Positions 35,721-48,078 of a stretch of DNA of 64,000 nt are shown here, piece by piece. This DNA comes from Paratinospora sagittata (Eukaryota > Streptophyta > Magnoliopsida > Ranunculales > Menispermaceae), in NCBI GenBank assembly GCA_035771175.1, contig CM069593.1, forward strand, positions 2,846,461 through 2,910,460. Reading direction: 5' to 3'. The notes under the pieces are model-generated. The model made no database searches and was not told where the DNA came from. It saw nothing but the letters and a program-made list of their open reading frames with translations. Numbering within the stretch: position 1 is the stretch's first letter; every line of letters begins with the position of its first letter. The translations under genes were made by a program, and so were the position numbers.

Positions 35721-36122
35721 CTAGCAGTTGCAAGGGTCACAGGTGCAGTTCGATCCACATTTGCACCCTTCGTTCTCGCCTCTGCAATAATCCAATTTGT
35801 TTTCTTATAAGTCAAATCATCTTAATATCTTATACATAATAAATCAAAACTTCCATGCATTTAAAGAATTTAGAATATAAGCTTAATTAAGACGTACCCT
35901 TTCTGATTATCGACCTCAGGAGTGCATCTGCAAAACCATCACAACCCCAACAAATAAAAACAAGATTAGAAAAACAAAATAGTATGGAAAGAAATTAAAA
36001 TATATGTGATGATGGGCAAGCTTGAAGAAATTAAAAATCAAATATGAATTTCATGGCTACCCTCCACATCCGGCGTCGCAGATGCAACTAGACCCACAAA
36101 CAGCACAGTCGCAGCAAGACAT
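35721..36122 (-). CDS. Short-linker metallothionein, 50 residues (copy A)
   Basis: Three exons (36122-36061, 35927-35898, 35781-35721), GT-AG introns, in frame. Protein order: Cys-rich N-terminus MSCCDCAVCGSSCICDAGC with GGC following (8 Cys), a linker of only 14 residues (TPEVDNQKGGENEG) and a C-terminal cluster CKCGSNCTCDPCNC (6 Cys) ending on cysteine. Exon 2 codes 10 residues where the type 2 genes next door code 29. Plant type 1 and 2 metallothioneins bind Cu(I)/Zn(II) through paired Cys clusters in the cytosol. The intron positions match the neighbouring MT2 genes, so this is a derived tandem paralogue that lost most of its linker. The mature N-terminus CC-x-C-x2-C differs from the CC-x3-C-x-C of MT2. 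Expression is not known; splice sites, reading frame and all cysteines are intact. Confidence 0.85.
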
Positions 36123-36190
36123 TTTTGGTATATAATTCTTAATTAGTCGTGATGATCTTGAGGCAATTAACCATCAATATTTTTTGCTGT

Positions 36191-36230
36191 ATTTATAGAG
36201 CATTCAACTTCTTATCCACCGTACACTTGT
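36191..36230 (-). promoter_or_regulatory. TATA box and GTAC motif of the short metallothionein (copy A)
   Basis: A TATA-like sequence (plus-strand ATTTATAG, 36191-36198) lies about 70 bp before the start codon. CCACCGTACACTTGTC follows upstream at about 36217-36232. The CCGTAC core recurs upstream of the neighbouring metallothioneins; GTAC is the known core of plant copper-response elements. Function is inference. Confidence 0.5.
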
Positions 36231-38460
36231 CAACATCTCGTGCCCTCTTGCAATGGTGTTTGAATTCACCATCTGGACCGGTTCAACCAATGCGTTCTCC
36301 ACCACCACATTGCTTTCACGCAAGCCCAATCCATGTAATAAAATTAATAAAATGGGCTTTTCGAGTTTCGTCTATATTGATTTAATATTAATTTGGGCAT
36401 GAATCATGCCAACCGCCCTTGTAATTGTCAAACAATATAATATAATCAAGGGTCCCTAATTTTCCCTATCATTTCCTATCTCTTTTGTCCACTTACTTTC
36501 GTTACCCATATAAAAATTTAAAATCAATTATTTTCTCTCTCTTCACCCCCTAAATTCTCATTCTATCATTTTTAACCCAAGGCCCTAAACCCTTTTCCTC
36601 TCTCTCATTTATTATTTTCTCTTCATTATTGATTCACCATTTCTTCAAGTTTTTCAATCATTTAAAGAGTGTCCTAACCGTTAGAAAGATTTATGAGCAA
36701 CAACGCCAAAACTTGTCAAAAAATTAGATTATTTTAAGATCTGAAGGCCTCGAACTTAAAGTGATTCAAGTACAATCTTGATTACAAATTGATAAGTAAA
36801 TCATGATTTTTATATATTTTGATTTCAATGTTACATTGTTGGATTTAAATATATTTTTGCAAAAAAAATGGGTGAAAATGGTCAAATAAGGCCGCGAAAA
36901 TAGGTTCCAAAAATTCATTTCACGTGTAAGAATCGCAAACATTCAACCTATTAAGGTCGGACAATGTATTTTTTGATTTTTTTTTTCGACTTGTTAAGAG
37001 CGGATAGATTTCATTCTGCCCGTCCACACAGGGTCAGATACACCCAATTCGAAAGCCTTTTTTTTTCGAAACTCATTTTTGCCACCTTTTCCCCTTCCAT
37101 TTTGGATATATTTTTGTAAAAAAAATTACTTCAAAAAAGGTGAAAATTCAAGAAAATGAAAAAAATTAAAGATTAAGATAAATTAGAGACTTAAGGGTTG
37201 AAGAGTTTAAGATTGAAAATGAATAGATGAAGAGAGAGATTGAAAAAGTTTAAGAAATTTAATACTTGTCTTTTTTTGAATTTTTAATTTTTAAATGAAG
37301 CGGGTAAAAAAATAAAAAAAGGTGAGTGAAAATAGCATCAACTATCATTAATAAAGAAAATGGAAGGCTCCTCTCTTAGGATAGAGCCCATTGGGCATTG
37401 AGCCAAACAGAAAGTCTTGCCGACCTTATCCACAGCCCAAGCTCAGACAAAGGCACAGGTTTGCCGAACTTGCTTACAAGAAAGCCCAATCCAGGTAATA
37501 TAAAATAAAAAAATAAAAATAAAAGTTCCTTTCTAATTTCATTTATATTGATAAAATATTTATTTGTGGATGAATCATGCCATTGCCAACAGCCCTTGTA
37601 ATTGTCAACGAAGATAAGATAGTATAATCAACTCTTAATAAGAAAATGGAAGGGCTTATCACTTAGGAAAGAGCCCATTGGGCATTGGTGCTTTCGCCCC
37701 ACTTGAAGTTAAGTGTTATCATCTGGGCCCAGCACAAATGCTTTGCCGACCTTTTATTACATTTTCTTGAAAGTGACTGCTACGTATTTCAAGACCAAAT
37801 ACGCTTGTCGAACCGACAATATTTGGGCCTACAAGCCCACTATATTTATTTCTTGAAACGACGAAATAAATATTAAATTATAAAACAAATTTTAAGCTAC
37901 ACAACTACGCGAAGCCAACTTTTTAGCCTACAAGCCGACTAACCGTATCGGTTTATAAATTAGTCGAACCCGAACTTGAATAGGTTCGGGCAAGCCGAGC
38001 CAATTCGAGGTTACATTATGCAAATATAATCAGTACAGAGAAGACGAAGACCATCGTCCGGCTGATCCCACTTGAAAGAGTTTCTGTTAAAGAAAGAGGT
38101 CAACCTTATCACAGATTGATTCTCATATCGATCTTCTCCCAATTAAACTAAAAAGTTAATTTGTTTCAGAGACACAGGAATAGATCATAAGATGCATCGA
38201 AGCGTAGGTTCTTTCATTCAACTTTTGAGTTCTACAAAACATATATAGACTTGAACCACAAAACTTGAAAACTTCAAATTATATATTTATTTGTTACATA
38301 AGATGGTAGCCAAGCTAATATCTACTACGTGCGTACTAAGCACAAGTGACACAACCATAACAAACTTAATTATATTCCTAAAGCCTAAGGCATATATGCA
38401 TCTACGCGCACTTCTATGTTCCAAGCTCTGCTTATTCTTTAATTAAACTCCGATCATCGA
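36231..38460. other. Intergenic DNA with a copy-A-specific insert and internal repeat
   Basis: No gene supported. About 1.4 kb (36457-37840) is absent from copy B. Within it, sequence near 37356-37400 and near 37640-37690 is repeated (GAAAATGGAAGG..., then AGAGCCCATTGGGCATTG), about 285 bp apart. The right end is the 3' flank of the next metallothionein. Confidence 0.5.
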
Positions 38461-39049
38461 TCACTTGCAATTGCAAGGGTTGCAAGTGCAAGGGTTGCAC
38501 GTGCACGCATTTCCGGACTCGCAGCCTTCCTTCCCTTCACCAACCCCCATCTCCGACACTTGTATGATCCTGTCAATTAATAAACCAACTAATTATTAGT
38601 ACTATTAATGCAGTTTTAACACTAATCAAAACAAAATGATCAATTACGTATACATCAATATTTTCTTGGGTAAAATAAATTATAATTAGCGGATCAATTA
38701 ATATACATACGACTTCTTAGGTGTAACCCCATCAACAATGGTGATCTGGGTGGCGCTCGTCTCGCCGGAGTTGCCCATATCAGGGTACATCTTGCAGCTG
38801 CATGCAGCAACCAATTATAACTAAGCATCAACAATTAAAAGATCACATCATTTCATTTAAGCCCAATCAAAATTAAAAAACTAGATCTAAAATCAGATTA
38901 ATTAGGGAAGCTAGTTTGAGTAATTTGAGAGAAATATTATATATATATATAAGTGGGTTAATTAGGCCGCATAATTGAAAAACTTACCCTCCACAGCCAC
39001 TGCCGCACTTGCAGCCAGTACCACAACCAGTAGCTCCGCAGCAAGACAT
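38461..39049 (-). CDS. Variant type 2 metallothionein, 85 residues (copy A)
   Basis: Exons 39049-38988, 38797-38711 and 38569-38461 join in frame (donors GTAAGT and GTATGT). The N-terminal cluster is [19 protein letters not shown], then GGCKMYPD (7 Cys; canonical MT2 has 8). The linker (GNSGETSATQITIVDGVTPKKS) is MT2-like but lacks the usual aromatic Tyr-Tyr after the lysines. The C-terminal cluster reads [21 protein letters not shown]. The normal CKC pair is broken (CES) and the CTCNP unit is doubled, giving 7 Cys where canonical MT2 has 6. It is thus an MT2 paralogue with one cysteine lost in each half and one extra unit at the end. It presumably binds Cu/Zn with altered stoichiometry (inference). 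Confidence 0.87.
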
Positions 39050-39140
39050 TTTTTTTTCACTCGCTCTCTCTTTTCTCTGTGAAAGCAAGCAGAAGACTTG
39101 GATGTGAGTAGTGAAGTAATAGTAGCCAATAGCGTCCCTC

Positions 39141-39197
39141 ATATTTATAATGGAGATGAGGAGAGATAAGGGTTGTTATGCACCGTACGCGTGTCCT
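39141..39197 (-). promoter_or_regulatory. TATA box and CCGTACGCGTGTCC motif of variant MT2 (copy A)
   Basis: The plus strand carries TATTTATAA at about 39142-39150, roughly 95 bp from the start codon. CACCGTACGCGTGTCCTA lies at 39181-39198. The 14-bp CCGTACGCGTGTCC is also found before the canonical MT2 at 41.3 kb and, with one change, before the copy B gene. Confidence 0.6.
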
Positions 39198-40822
39198 AAT
39201 ATGTAGCTGGCTAGTTTTGATATCTTATTTTTTAAAACTTCCTGTCATCCATATCCACTCTTGCGATGTCAAATAGATATTTTTGTTTCTTAATTTATTT
39301 CACCCATCTGTTAGGTAAAAGGAATTTTCTTATTTATTCTTCTTCCACACGTCAATACCTTGACTAAATTTCGACACGTCCCAATTAAAACAACGACAAA
39401 TAAATGAAGTTTATATTCATTAATTAATTCAACAGATCAATCACCATCCAGTAATTTACCTACCGCCATTAGGCTCTTTGCTGTGTTACAGCCACGTTAC
39501 CTACCAAAAAATGTCATTAAATTTGATACCATAGTGAGGTAATGAAGTAACCACTAGATTAGGTAAATTTGCATTCGGCTAATGGAGGAGACTCCTATAT
39601 TGTATATATCTGAGACATTGTTTTTTTTTGTTAAAAGATGCATTTGTATTACTAATTAATCTCCAAGATCAAAGTACTGCAAATAAATACAAATACAAAC
39701 TCCGACACATAAATCCTGATCACATAAATTAGGAGTGAACCTGATTACTCTAACATTGTTTTGAAGGATATGCAAGTATATTTTTAACACAAAGACCATG
39801 TTATCTGAAAAATTTAATCTGTGTTAAGGATTAAAATGAGCTGTAAATATTAACTAATTTTAGGAGTGTGTATCTAAATCCCTTCACTTAAAGTCAAGAG
39901 TTCAATTCTTTCCTCTCACAAATAAATGAAAATTTTCTCTCCTACTAAAAATAAAACTAGAATCATAATAAATAATTCATATGATCTTCATCCAAACTTT
40001 TTATATCTTTCATCATTATGTTCGTTTTTTTAATTTTATTAAAAAATCTCTATATCTTTTATTATTGTACTCATATTTTTAATTTTATTAAGCATCCTCT
40101 GACCTTATATTAAGTATTTAAAAAAAATAAAAATAAAAACAAATAAATAAATGAGAATGAGCTGCTTGCTTTCGTTTAGCTACATAATATATGTCTATAA
40201 TAAGGGTTGCATATATATATATATATATACATGATCTCCAAAGTATAAGTCTTTTAGCTTTCAAAAAAAAGTATTTAGTCTTTAAAATTGATCATAATAT
40301 ACTTGACAGCAAGATTACAACTTTCTAAAACGTGAGCCTATTCTAGATGTGATGTCTCTCATCTCTTGTTTTATGTGCGTGATATTTTTCCATTTATTTG
40401 TTTGTATTAACATGCGTGGTCTTCTGATTTTGGGCCTCTTTAACAATGAGTTTATGGGCTCAGCATCGGACTCAAAAGAGTGATGTATTTATTTTGGACT
40501 CAAGGCCCATTATGCAAGGTTACGATTTCCGTAACTGGTCAAGATTTCCCCTGATTTTTTCACGATCAGACGGCTCTTTCTCCTTAAAATTTGCAGAAAC
40601 AGAGGAAGAATTGTAGAACAGAAAACACAGATTTGTGGAACACTTAATAGAAGATAAATTATAATAAAGGTTTTTGTTGCATCGCAACCATGACCAAATT
40701 ATTCATACAGGAACATTAGAAAAACCAGATATTCTCCTGCAACATCACCACTTTCGCATCACACACATGAAGAACATAAATATTTTAACTAGTAGTTGTA
40801 GTAATTCTCTGATCTCATCTCA
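39198..40822. other. Intergenic DNA between metallothionein genes; end of copy A/B homology near 39537
   Basis: No gene supported. Homology to copy B (52121-52492) fades at about 39537, in the word ATAGTGA. An (AT)n run lies near 40211-40229. Confidence 0.5.
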
Positions 40823-41259
40823 TCATTTGCAGGTGCAAGGATTGCAGGTACAGTTATCTCCGCACTTGCAGCCTCCATTCTCCATCTCACTCGACCCTTC
40901 TTCATAGTATCTGTCAAAAATTCAATTAGTTAATAATCTTTCTATAATAACCATATTCAATATATATAGAAAAAAAAAAAAAATCTTTGTAACTTGATGA
41001 GAACTAAAGACATACGGCTTCTTGGGGGCAACTCCATCAACGATCATGATCAGGGTGGTGGCCGTCTCGCCCGAGTAGTTCAGATCAGGGTACATCTTGC
41101 ATCTGCAGGGACATAATTAAATTAAATTATATATAAAAATAAAATAAATAGAACTTTTAATGCTTTAATTAACTAATTGATTAATAAAAATTACCCTCCA
41201 CAGCCGCTGCCGCACTTGCAGCCGGATCCACATCCACAGTTACCACCGCAGCAAGACAT
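40823..41259 (-). CDS. MT2: Canonical type 2 metallothionein, 79 residues
   Basis: Exons 41259-41195, 41102-41016 and 40910-40823, with a GTATGT donor on intron 2, join in frame. The protein opens [20 protein letters not shown], then GGCKMYPDL (8 Cys in the standard MT2 arrangement), has a linker of about 40 residues ([20 protein letters not shown] and onward), and ends [15 protein letters not shown] (6 Cys). It binds Cu(I) and Zn(II) in the cytosol and serves metal buffering and redox protection. This is one of two unmodified MT2 genes in the cluster and has no counterpart inside copy B. A TATA box and the shared GTAC motif lie upstream. Confidence 0.95.
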
Positions 41260-41356
41260 TTTTGTTTTCTTCTGATATTGAAAGCTTCAGAAATGAGAAA
41301 GAAAGATTTAGATGATTGAGAGCGAGTATGATGAAGGGTTGAATCACCCTGGCCCC

Positions 41357-41435
41357 TATTTATAAAGGTTGTATAGGAGAGACTACAAGAGGAGAGGTGA
41401 GTTAATGTGTGATTAATACGCCGTACGCGTGTCCT
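41357..41435 (-). promoter_or_regulatory. TATA box and CCGTACGCGTGTCC motif of MT2
   Basis: TATTTATAAAGG (plus strand) at 41357-41368 lies about 100 bp before the start codon. CGCCGTACGCGTGTCCTA at 41420-41437 matches the motif upstream of the variant MT2 over at least 15 bp, although the surrounding DNA is largely different. Confidence 0.6.
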
Positions 41436-44276
41436 ATGGCATGGTTCCACGTTCCCAATGCAGCACTGAGACTATTATACAGCTTTTGGTACAGTCGTTT
41501 TCCTCCGCATGTCTTTCAACAATGCTACTCAACTATCATATTCGTAGGTGTTGCTTACTTTTGTTTTGGTCCATCCATTGTCATCAATAATGCCATTTAA
41601 ACGCACTTAAAAAACAAGAAAATAATTAGATGACATGCTTTTTTTTTTTTTTTTTTTATAAGTAAAAATAACTAGATTGCATCAATACCTTGTATCACCT
41701 AATTAATAATGCATAAATCACTAATATTTTTTTTATTCAAAGATATTTTATAATCTAAAATTAAACTCATGCAATTATACAAATGTAGTGTATAATGAAC
41801 GATGACTATAATTTTTTTTATTTTCTTTTTTCTGATGATATAATTTATTATGAACATATTTTTGAGTATACATTTACGATCATTTTAATATTTTTTAAAT
41901 TTTATTAAAATTGTCATTTTTACTCGTCATATCGCCGAGGGAATAAAAATGACTCAACTCAGAGGTTAAGGACTCGAATCTCAAGGTAGACTTCTAACTT
42001 TATAAATGGCTTCTAGTGCACATAAGTTAATGTGAGAGACATTACATAAATTATCAATAAAACAAATGACTCCCAAGTTAAGATAAGATAATTAAATTGA
42101 ACATTTTCCATAATATCTACATATACTATATGATTTGAGAAAAACTACTGATATATAAGTACAAGTCACTTTATCGTAAATAAGAGAATGTACCCTAATA
42201 ATGATAATAATAATAATAATAATTACTCAACTCTATTTAACCACAAGAAGCTGACTAACCGAGAGAATAATATCGTTGGTTGAACCAGATTTTTTTTGAA
42301 GAACACAATTGATAAATGTTTCTTTTAGTGGAATTAATAGCAAATTTACGCAATGTTCATAAATATTACAAAAATTTCTCCTCTTATCAAAATAATATTA
42401 AAAGATTCCATTAATAATAAAATTCAAGAGAGGAACCCCCCACTAAGCGGACAAAACGATCCCAAACTCCATTAATTCGTTTACTTTATCCAGAAACGGA
42501 TGGTTTTCCTCTTCTCTTGTTGCTCAACCGTTCTTTTACTTGTTGCATTTTAATATTTGCGTTTTCCAATTGATAAATGTTGCGTTTTCCAAAAGAAGCA
42601 GGAAAAATGCAGCTTCGCTCATAGAGAGATTCAAAAACATCGTATTGGGCACGGACGCCCTCATTCATGAATTGTGTATATGCAGGTCTTTGCCAAAAAA
42701 AAAAAAAAAGTTTGGGCAGAGAATAAATGTATTAAGACCAAAGACCAGATTACTAAGACATATTTCGCAACTGGGATTAGACATAATAGGACTATTTTTA
42801 GTATTATTTCTGTCTTTGAAGGTGAGGTATAATGAAATAAAAATTATTTCACCTTATCATTTTATTCTGTTCCAGCGGAATAAAACAATCCCACCATTTT
42901 GGTGGGATTTGGTGGGATTGTTTTATCCCGCCCTTCTTTTTTTTGTCGTCTTCTTCATCTGCTCCTCATCTTCTTCTTCTTTTTGCATATTTCTTCTTAA
43001 AAAAAATTCTTAGCTGATTTGTAAAGCTAGCCAACACTAGTTTTACAAATCACAAAACTAAGATTTTCTTTTTTTAAATATAATTTAATTTTTTTAATTT
43101 AATTAAAAAAATTAATTATTTTTTAATTTAAATATTAAATATACTTTAAACATAAGATTACACTATTTTTAATCATATTCTATATTACCTTATTTAATTT
43201 CATAAAAATAATCTCATCTTGTCACATGCCAACATGACCCATAATAGATAAAAAAGGGCATACCTATCTTTTTCTAAGCAAGAAGCATATCTTTTGTTGC
43301 TAGAAACAAAAAAGCTTCAAAAAATGGCTTATTAATAGTATTTTATATAAAAAATGAATTTATTTTGGGGCTTTATCCAGTGTTGCGCTTAAATGATCAG
43401 GAGTTACATTAGTTCATGTTATTTTAGATCTTCGTCTATCTATTATTATCTTAAATTATTCATAGGTTACTCTTTCGGAAACCGACACATTTAAAAGTCG
43501 TCGTCGTATGAATCACTTTATTAATTTTAGTTTTTTCTCAACAACTTTACTCATAATAATTAAGATGTTCCGTGGGTTCGGAGCTTTGTTCAAACCTAGC
43601 ATCCGATTAGCTAAAAAATCAATGCCTAGTTATCGATAGTTAATTAACTTCATATTGACAAGAACAGAACCATGGCTTTATTTGATTGATTGATTTTGAA
43701 CATTGAAAACTGCCAGTGAAAATCACATCAGAAACAGCCTGCAGGTTTTTTCGTTTTGTTTTTTCCGAAAACAAATATGATTCTTGTCACATGACACAAG
43801 TTTATAATTTCCTTTTCATTATAAAGTTACTTTTGATGATAACCAATAATTCTTGTCAATTTTTCCCTATTATCTTATCATATTTATTTTATTTTATTTT
43901 TTGAAACCTCTCATATTTATTTAAAATATTAGAATAATTTCATAAACTTCCTCTAGGAATATTTGGATAATTGTCAGAAGCCCTCCGTTTATTTGGAAAA
44001 AAAAGAATCACCCTTCCCTTGTAGGAATTAAAATTATAGCTATATACCCTTTATCTATTATGCTAGTATTCAGAGTACAAATATCAAAAAATATAATATA
44101 TATATATATATATTTATCATGGAGTACTTTGACAGATACAACACACTAACATGTGCAAGTACTTTACCATATTTTTATTTTTTTGTTTTTCTTGCAAACA
44201 CATGAATATATGTTTTCAATATGTAGGGGTAATTTTGTATTATTTTACTTGCAATGTTATACTATTTTAATTAGAT
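41436..44276. other. Intergenic DNA, low complexity, with one hairpin
   Basis: No gene supported. It includes poly-T runs (about 41640-41657), ATA-rich runs (about 42199-42222) and the hairpin listed at 42876-42930. Open frames near 42486-43013 and 43716-43904 lack motifs and are AT-biased chance frames. Confidence 0.5.
42876..42930. repeat. 20-bp inverted repeat, 15-nt loop
   Basis: CGGAATAAAACAATCCCACC at 42876-42895 and the reverse complement of GGTGGGATTGTTTTATCCCG at 42911-42930 differ at one position. The loop repeats GGTGGGATT. It could be the core of a foldback MITE whose outer arms (AATGAAATAAAA at about 42832) have decayed. Confidence 0.7.
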
Positions 44277-45191
44277 TGTGGTAGACCATATACCGAGCAT
44301 AAGATACATCAGCTATATATGTCTGGTTCAGTGAGACATAACACATATCACATAGATATACCGACTTATTCTGTTCCAGACAAGCATGACAGATCTGCTT
44401 AACCGAGCACGCAGCCCAAGTCATTGTCTGTCCTACCGACCTGTTAAATATCACAATCACTATTGGAGGTCGGCCAAGGAACATCGGAGTTGCCTGATCA
44501 GTATCAATTATCGGAGGATCACCGATCACTATATACCGACCTCATGACAGACTGAATTTTCAGTATCAGGCAGCCAAAAGGAAAGACCACAGACCGGCAT
44601 ACCGACCTGTAGTGATCTCCGACTTCGGGACGGACGACGACGGAATCCCTGATCGAATAAGAATAGGGCGTGATCTATTGCGTCAAGTTCAGGATTCACT
44701 CATAGTCTGACTCTAATAAAGCCAGATATTCTATCAGTTCGACTAAGAGACTGATAAGTCATCCGAATCCCATGAGAATCAAACCAAATCCTATCAGGAA
44801 TCAAATATGCTCTCCTAGCACGAGTTAGATTCTTAATTCTACAACAACACCATGACAAGGCCAAAAACCTCAAGCTTTCTCTATAAAAAGACCTGAACCC
44901 CTAAGGGAAAAGTAAACAACTCTAAGTCATTCTCGACTAAGTTCAGTAATACGCAGTTCTGAACTAACTTAGGCATCAAAAAGTCTTTGGCCGACACCAC
45001 ATCGGTGTTCTTCACGATAGCCTATTCTCTCTTGTTTTCTCTTTCTCGCAGATCACCAACCTCTGACGATTTTTTCAGCACCCCTCTGAGTTCTAGATCA
45101 ACATCTTCCCTCCACCTCATCGTCTAATGGTGTTAGTCAAATCTTGTACTAATATTTGGCATCGTCTATGGGGATCGACATTGCGAGTCAA
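44277..45191 (+). mobile_element. LTR retroelement remnant: LTR plus primer-binding-site stub
   Basis: From about 44475 the sequence is clearly homologous to 52496-53211. It ends with the LTR/PBS junction, TTTGGCATCGTCTATGGGGA, compared with TTTGGCGCCGTCTGTGGGGA in the other copy, and homology stops at 45191. The left boundary (a TG at 44277) is approximate. Three C/G to T/A changes in the PBS region fit decay of methylated cytosines. No gag or pol follows. Confidence 0.7.
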
Positions 45192-46692
45192 CATTCGATG
45201 TTAAACCCACCCACATTCTAAGTGTCATACTTAGTCGTTCACCCATTATAATTCATGCAACAAGTGACGAGTGGCAGCCATTTGACTTAGATGAAATCCT
45301 TTTTTATTGTTGAACTAACGCAATTAGCATGATATTGAAGGGGCATTGTCTGGATTTAATTGCCTCTCAATGAAGATGGCTCTTCAACAATCCTTCTCTT
45401 TTCCTTATTTTTTATTTTTATTTTTATCCAAAGTTCTAAACAAGCTGGAATTGTAACAGGGCTCGCGGCAATGCATCTGGAACTGTACACTCGATTGATA
45501 TCCATCCGTCAAGAAAGCACATATGTGTGGTGAGAAGGCAACACCTTGTTTACTAGTTAGAAGTAATTATTTTAGTTATGCACATAACTGATCTAGTATT
45601 GTGCATATACTTGATATAATAAATCTTTAGGATAGGGAAGGATTGATTTGGTGTGGAGCGGGTGGGAATATCATCCTCCCAATTCTCTATTTACACGTGG
45701 TGATTCCTTCCACGGCTGGACTTACCCCTTTTAATTTTGGCATTGATAAAGTTCTTGTCTACATTGCACAATTAATGTTTACCAAATGAAGTATAACATG
45801 GTAAGAAGTGTCTCGCATTAGGATTCAGGGGCTTGTGATAAAATAAAATAAAAAGTTATGTTGAGATAAATTATAAACTGTAATATGGGAATAGAAGAGC
45901 ATCAAACAGCATTATAGGTACTTAACATCTTCAAGAAGAGTCATTTAACATAGCTTCTTCTTGTATACATTTATGTTTCTGCTCCTAATTTGTGGTAGTG
46001 TTGAACAGACTGCAAAGCAAAAATCTTGCAAAGCACGTGGAGTTACATCACATTATGTATTGAGTGGATTTGAACAGGGGAAAGAGAGAGTATCTCACCA
46101 GCTGAGAGTGAGGTTTGGGAGGTTCAATATGATTGTTTTGTTCACTCTTCACAAATGAAGAACATTTCATCTGCAAGAATCTTGCCTGTTATGATGTGTT
46201 CAGAAGATGGGGTTCTTGCTGTTGTCAAAGAAGGTAGGAAATATGTTTGCTTTATCAATTTAAGACTCATTGATAGTGAAATTAATGACCTGTTATTTAG
46301 AACAACAAGACAACGAGCACATTTTGTTTCCTTCTGGTATGTTGGATCCTAATTATAAATATTAGCAAGATGGATAGATTATTGCATTTGATGTGCTAGG
46401 AAAATCACTCTTCAAACAATATAGGAAATCTGTGAAGTTAATTTACTTAACCTCTTAATTATATGAGAAAACATGTGATAATTTCTTAACAAGTCACTTT
46501 GTTAGCATCATAATAATTGAGGGGACCCTTTCTTAAGATTGAGTGATTGCTTTACAATTGTGTGAATTTAATTGCTCGAGATGAAGAGCCTGTAGAGCTT
46601 TTGGCCGAACCATGTGCTACCAACAGCTTCGACATCAACTTTCAAAACCCATCTGTAAGTTGGATTTATGCTTTTTATCAGATGATTCAAAA
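45192..46692. other. Unassigned DNA up to the copy B junction
   Basis: Short plus-strand open frames at 45961-46158 and 46155-46352 and an exon-like stretch near 46580-46650 do not show a domain I recognise. They might be scraps of a broken gene. The right end is the duplication breakpoint (AAATCCAG next to the kinesin exon 12 acceptor). Confidence 0.35.
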
Positions 46693-46697
46693 TCCAG

Positions 46698-46932
46698 GGG
46701 ATTGGTGATAAAAGAGCAGAGGGCATACTCCAACTTAGAGAAACAACCCCTCTAAAATCGGTTAGTTAATTTCAAATTTTAGCAATAAGAATGAATTTTA
46801 ACTACTCCAGTATTACTAAAAAGGATAATTTATTGGTTTGAATGACAGTTGTATGATTTGGAGAAGATAGGCCTTTCCTCAAAGCAGGTCAATGACATGT
46901 TCAGGAGAGCAGCCAAAGGAATCTTTGATTAA
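46698..46932 (+). pseudogene. Kinesin-10 3' fragment (last two exons)
   Basis: Copies of kinesin exons 12 (46698-46760) and 13 (46849-46932), with the intron and stop codon, are preserved almost unchanged. They encode [20 protein letters not shown] and the final helix of the HhH. No upstream motor exons exist, so it is a 5'-truncated gene fragment created by the duplication. Confidence 0.92.
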
Positions 46933-48078
46933 TGGAATTACTCGAGTAGGAAAGTCGTTTGTTTATTAGAGTCGCATCAACTGCTTTGATGATGCTGAGG
47001 AAGTTGTTGAATGGATTATATATCAGTTTGCTTTCATGAATTTCTCTATTGTACTTATAAAAAGCTCGTATTGGATTATATATTAGGCTATCACATGTTT
47101 TCTAAGAAAAAAAAAAAGAGATGATTTTCCAAGCAATACTCTGACTATGATAAAATAATTTTTTAAAAAAAAAACATTTTATTCAAGTCTTAAACTCAAG
47201 TGTAACTAAGTATTAACAAGTCTTAAACTTTTTTCTTTTGCGAATAAAAAGAACCTGAGTAGCCATGGAAGAAAAAACAACTTCAAGGATTGTGAAAGGA
47301 CATGCTTAAGGTCACCTGTGCAGTTTGATCTACACTTTCAGCTGTAGATTTCAGGTCATCTTTCATTGATAGCCAGATTAAATTTACAGTCATTTTACAA
47401 AGCTGGTCGGGATATTTTGTTTGATATTTCTTAAAGCAAAAGAACCAAAAACTAATACCTGTAACGATGAGAAAAACTCAATTGATGGCGAATTCGCATA
47501 TTAGGATTTATAAAGACACAAACAAATAACAGACTAATATAACAAACAATTAGAATGATATTTCTTCATAAACACAGAAATTTCATGTTAAGTTATTTAA
47601 ACCTCAACTACAATGAATGTTAGGCAATGCAATAAAATATACACCTAGTCATGGCGACAAAAGCTTACTAAGGAAGGATACAGTAGATTTTGATCCTCCC
47701 TGCACAAATTAAGGATGGCCAATTTTCAAGTGGTGTAGAAAGCACACGTTTGAGGAATTTTCCCGCATCGGTCTCAGTATGTAATGAAATGGTCTACCCA
47801 GAACCCTTTTCCTACATTGGGGAAGAAAAAAACATGGGCACCTGATTTCTGCAGTCCGCTGGATTTAAACACAAAAGTCCCGGGACCATCATATAAAATT
47901 CAAAGTTCAAAACTTTTCAGTCACAACTGATCAAAACTGTGGAAAATGATCCATTTAAGTCCTCCCCTGAGAATAACTTGCTCCTTTAGGAATGACCCTG
48001 GCCCTTGGCCCTCGGCTTTTGATTGAGATTACAACACTCATCTCATCTCCACTTCACATTCGATTTCATATACACTTC
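46933..48078. other. Copy B of the kinesin-PPR intergenic region
   Basis: Nearly identical to 29970-31111, with scattered substitutions and small indels (for example an extra CCCTCGG near 48008). It would supply the 3' UTR of PPR copy B. Confidence 0.6.

Larger units (their letters stand above)
29735..46692. repeat. Segmental duplication, copy A (about 17-kb spacing)
   Basis: Copy A begins at the acceptor of kinesin exon 12 and is matched by sequence from 46693 onward. The offset is 16,967 bp at both ends of the PPR gene. Near-identical sequence covers the kinesin tail, the kinesin-PPR intergenic DNA, the PPR gene and the regions of the first two metallothionein genes, to about 39537. Relative to copy B, copy A has the LINE insertion (32869-35020 with one target duplication), an extra ~440 bp at about 35255-35700, an extra ~1.4 kb at about 36457-37840, and an extra 27-bp tandem unit at about 35160-35215. 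The DNA from 39540 to 46692 (third metallothionein, LTR) has no full counterpart in copy B. Confidence 0.85.

Noticed and set aside
42486..43013. Overlapping open frames of 60 and 157 residues
   Set aside because: Composition follows the AT-rich and poly-T sequence and there is no domain or splice context.
45961..46352. Two adjacent plus-strand open frames that might be gene exons
   Set aside because: I could find no recognised domain or consistent splice joining; they may be remains of an unknown gene but evidence is too weak.
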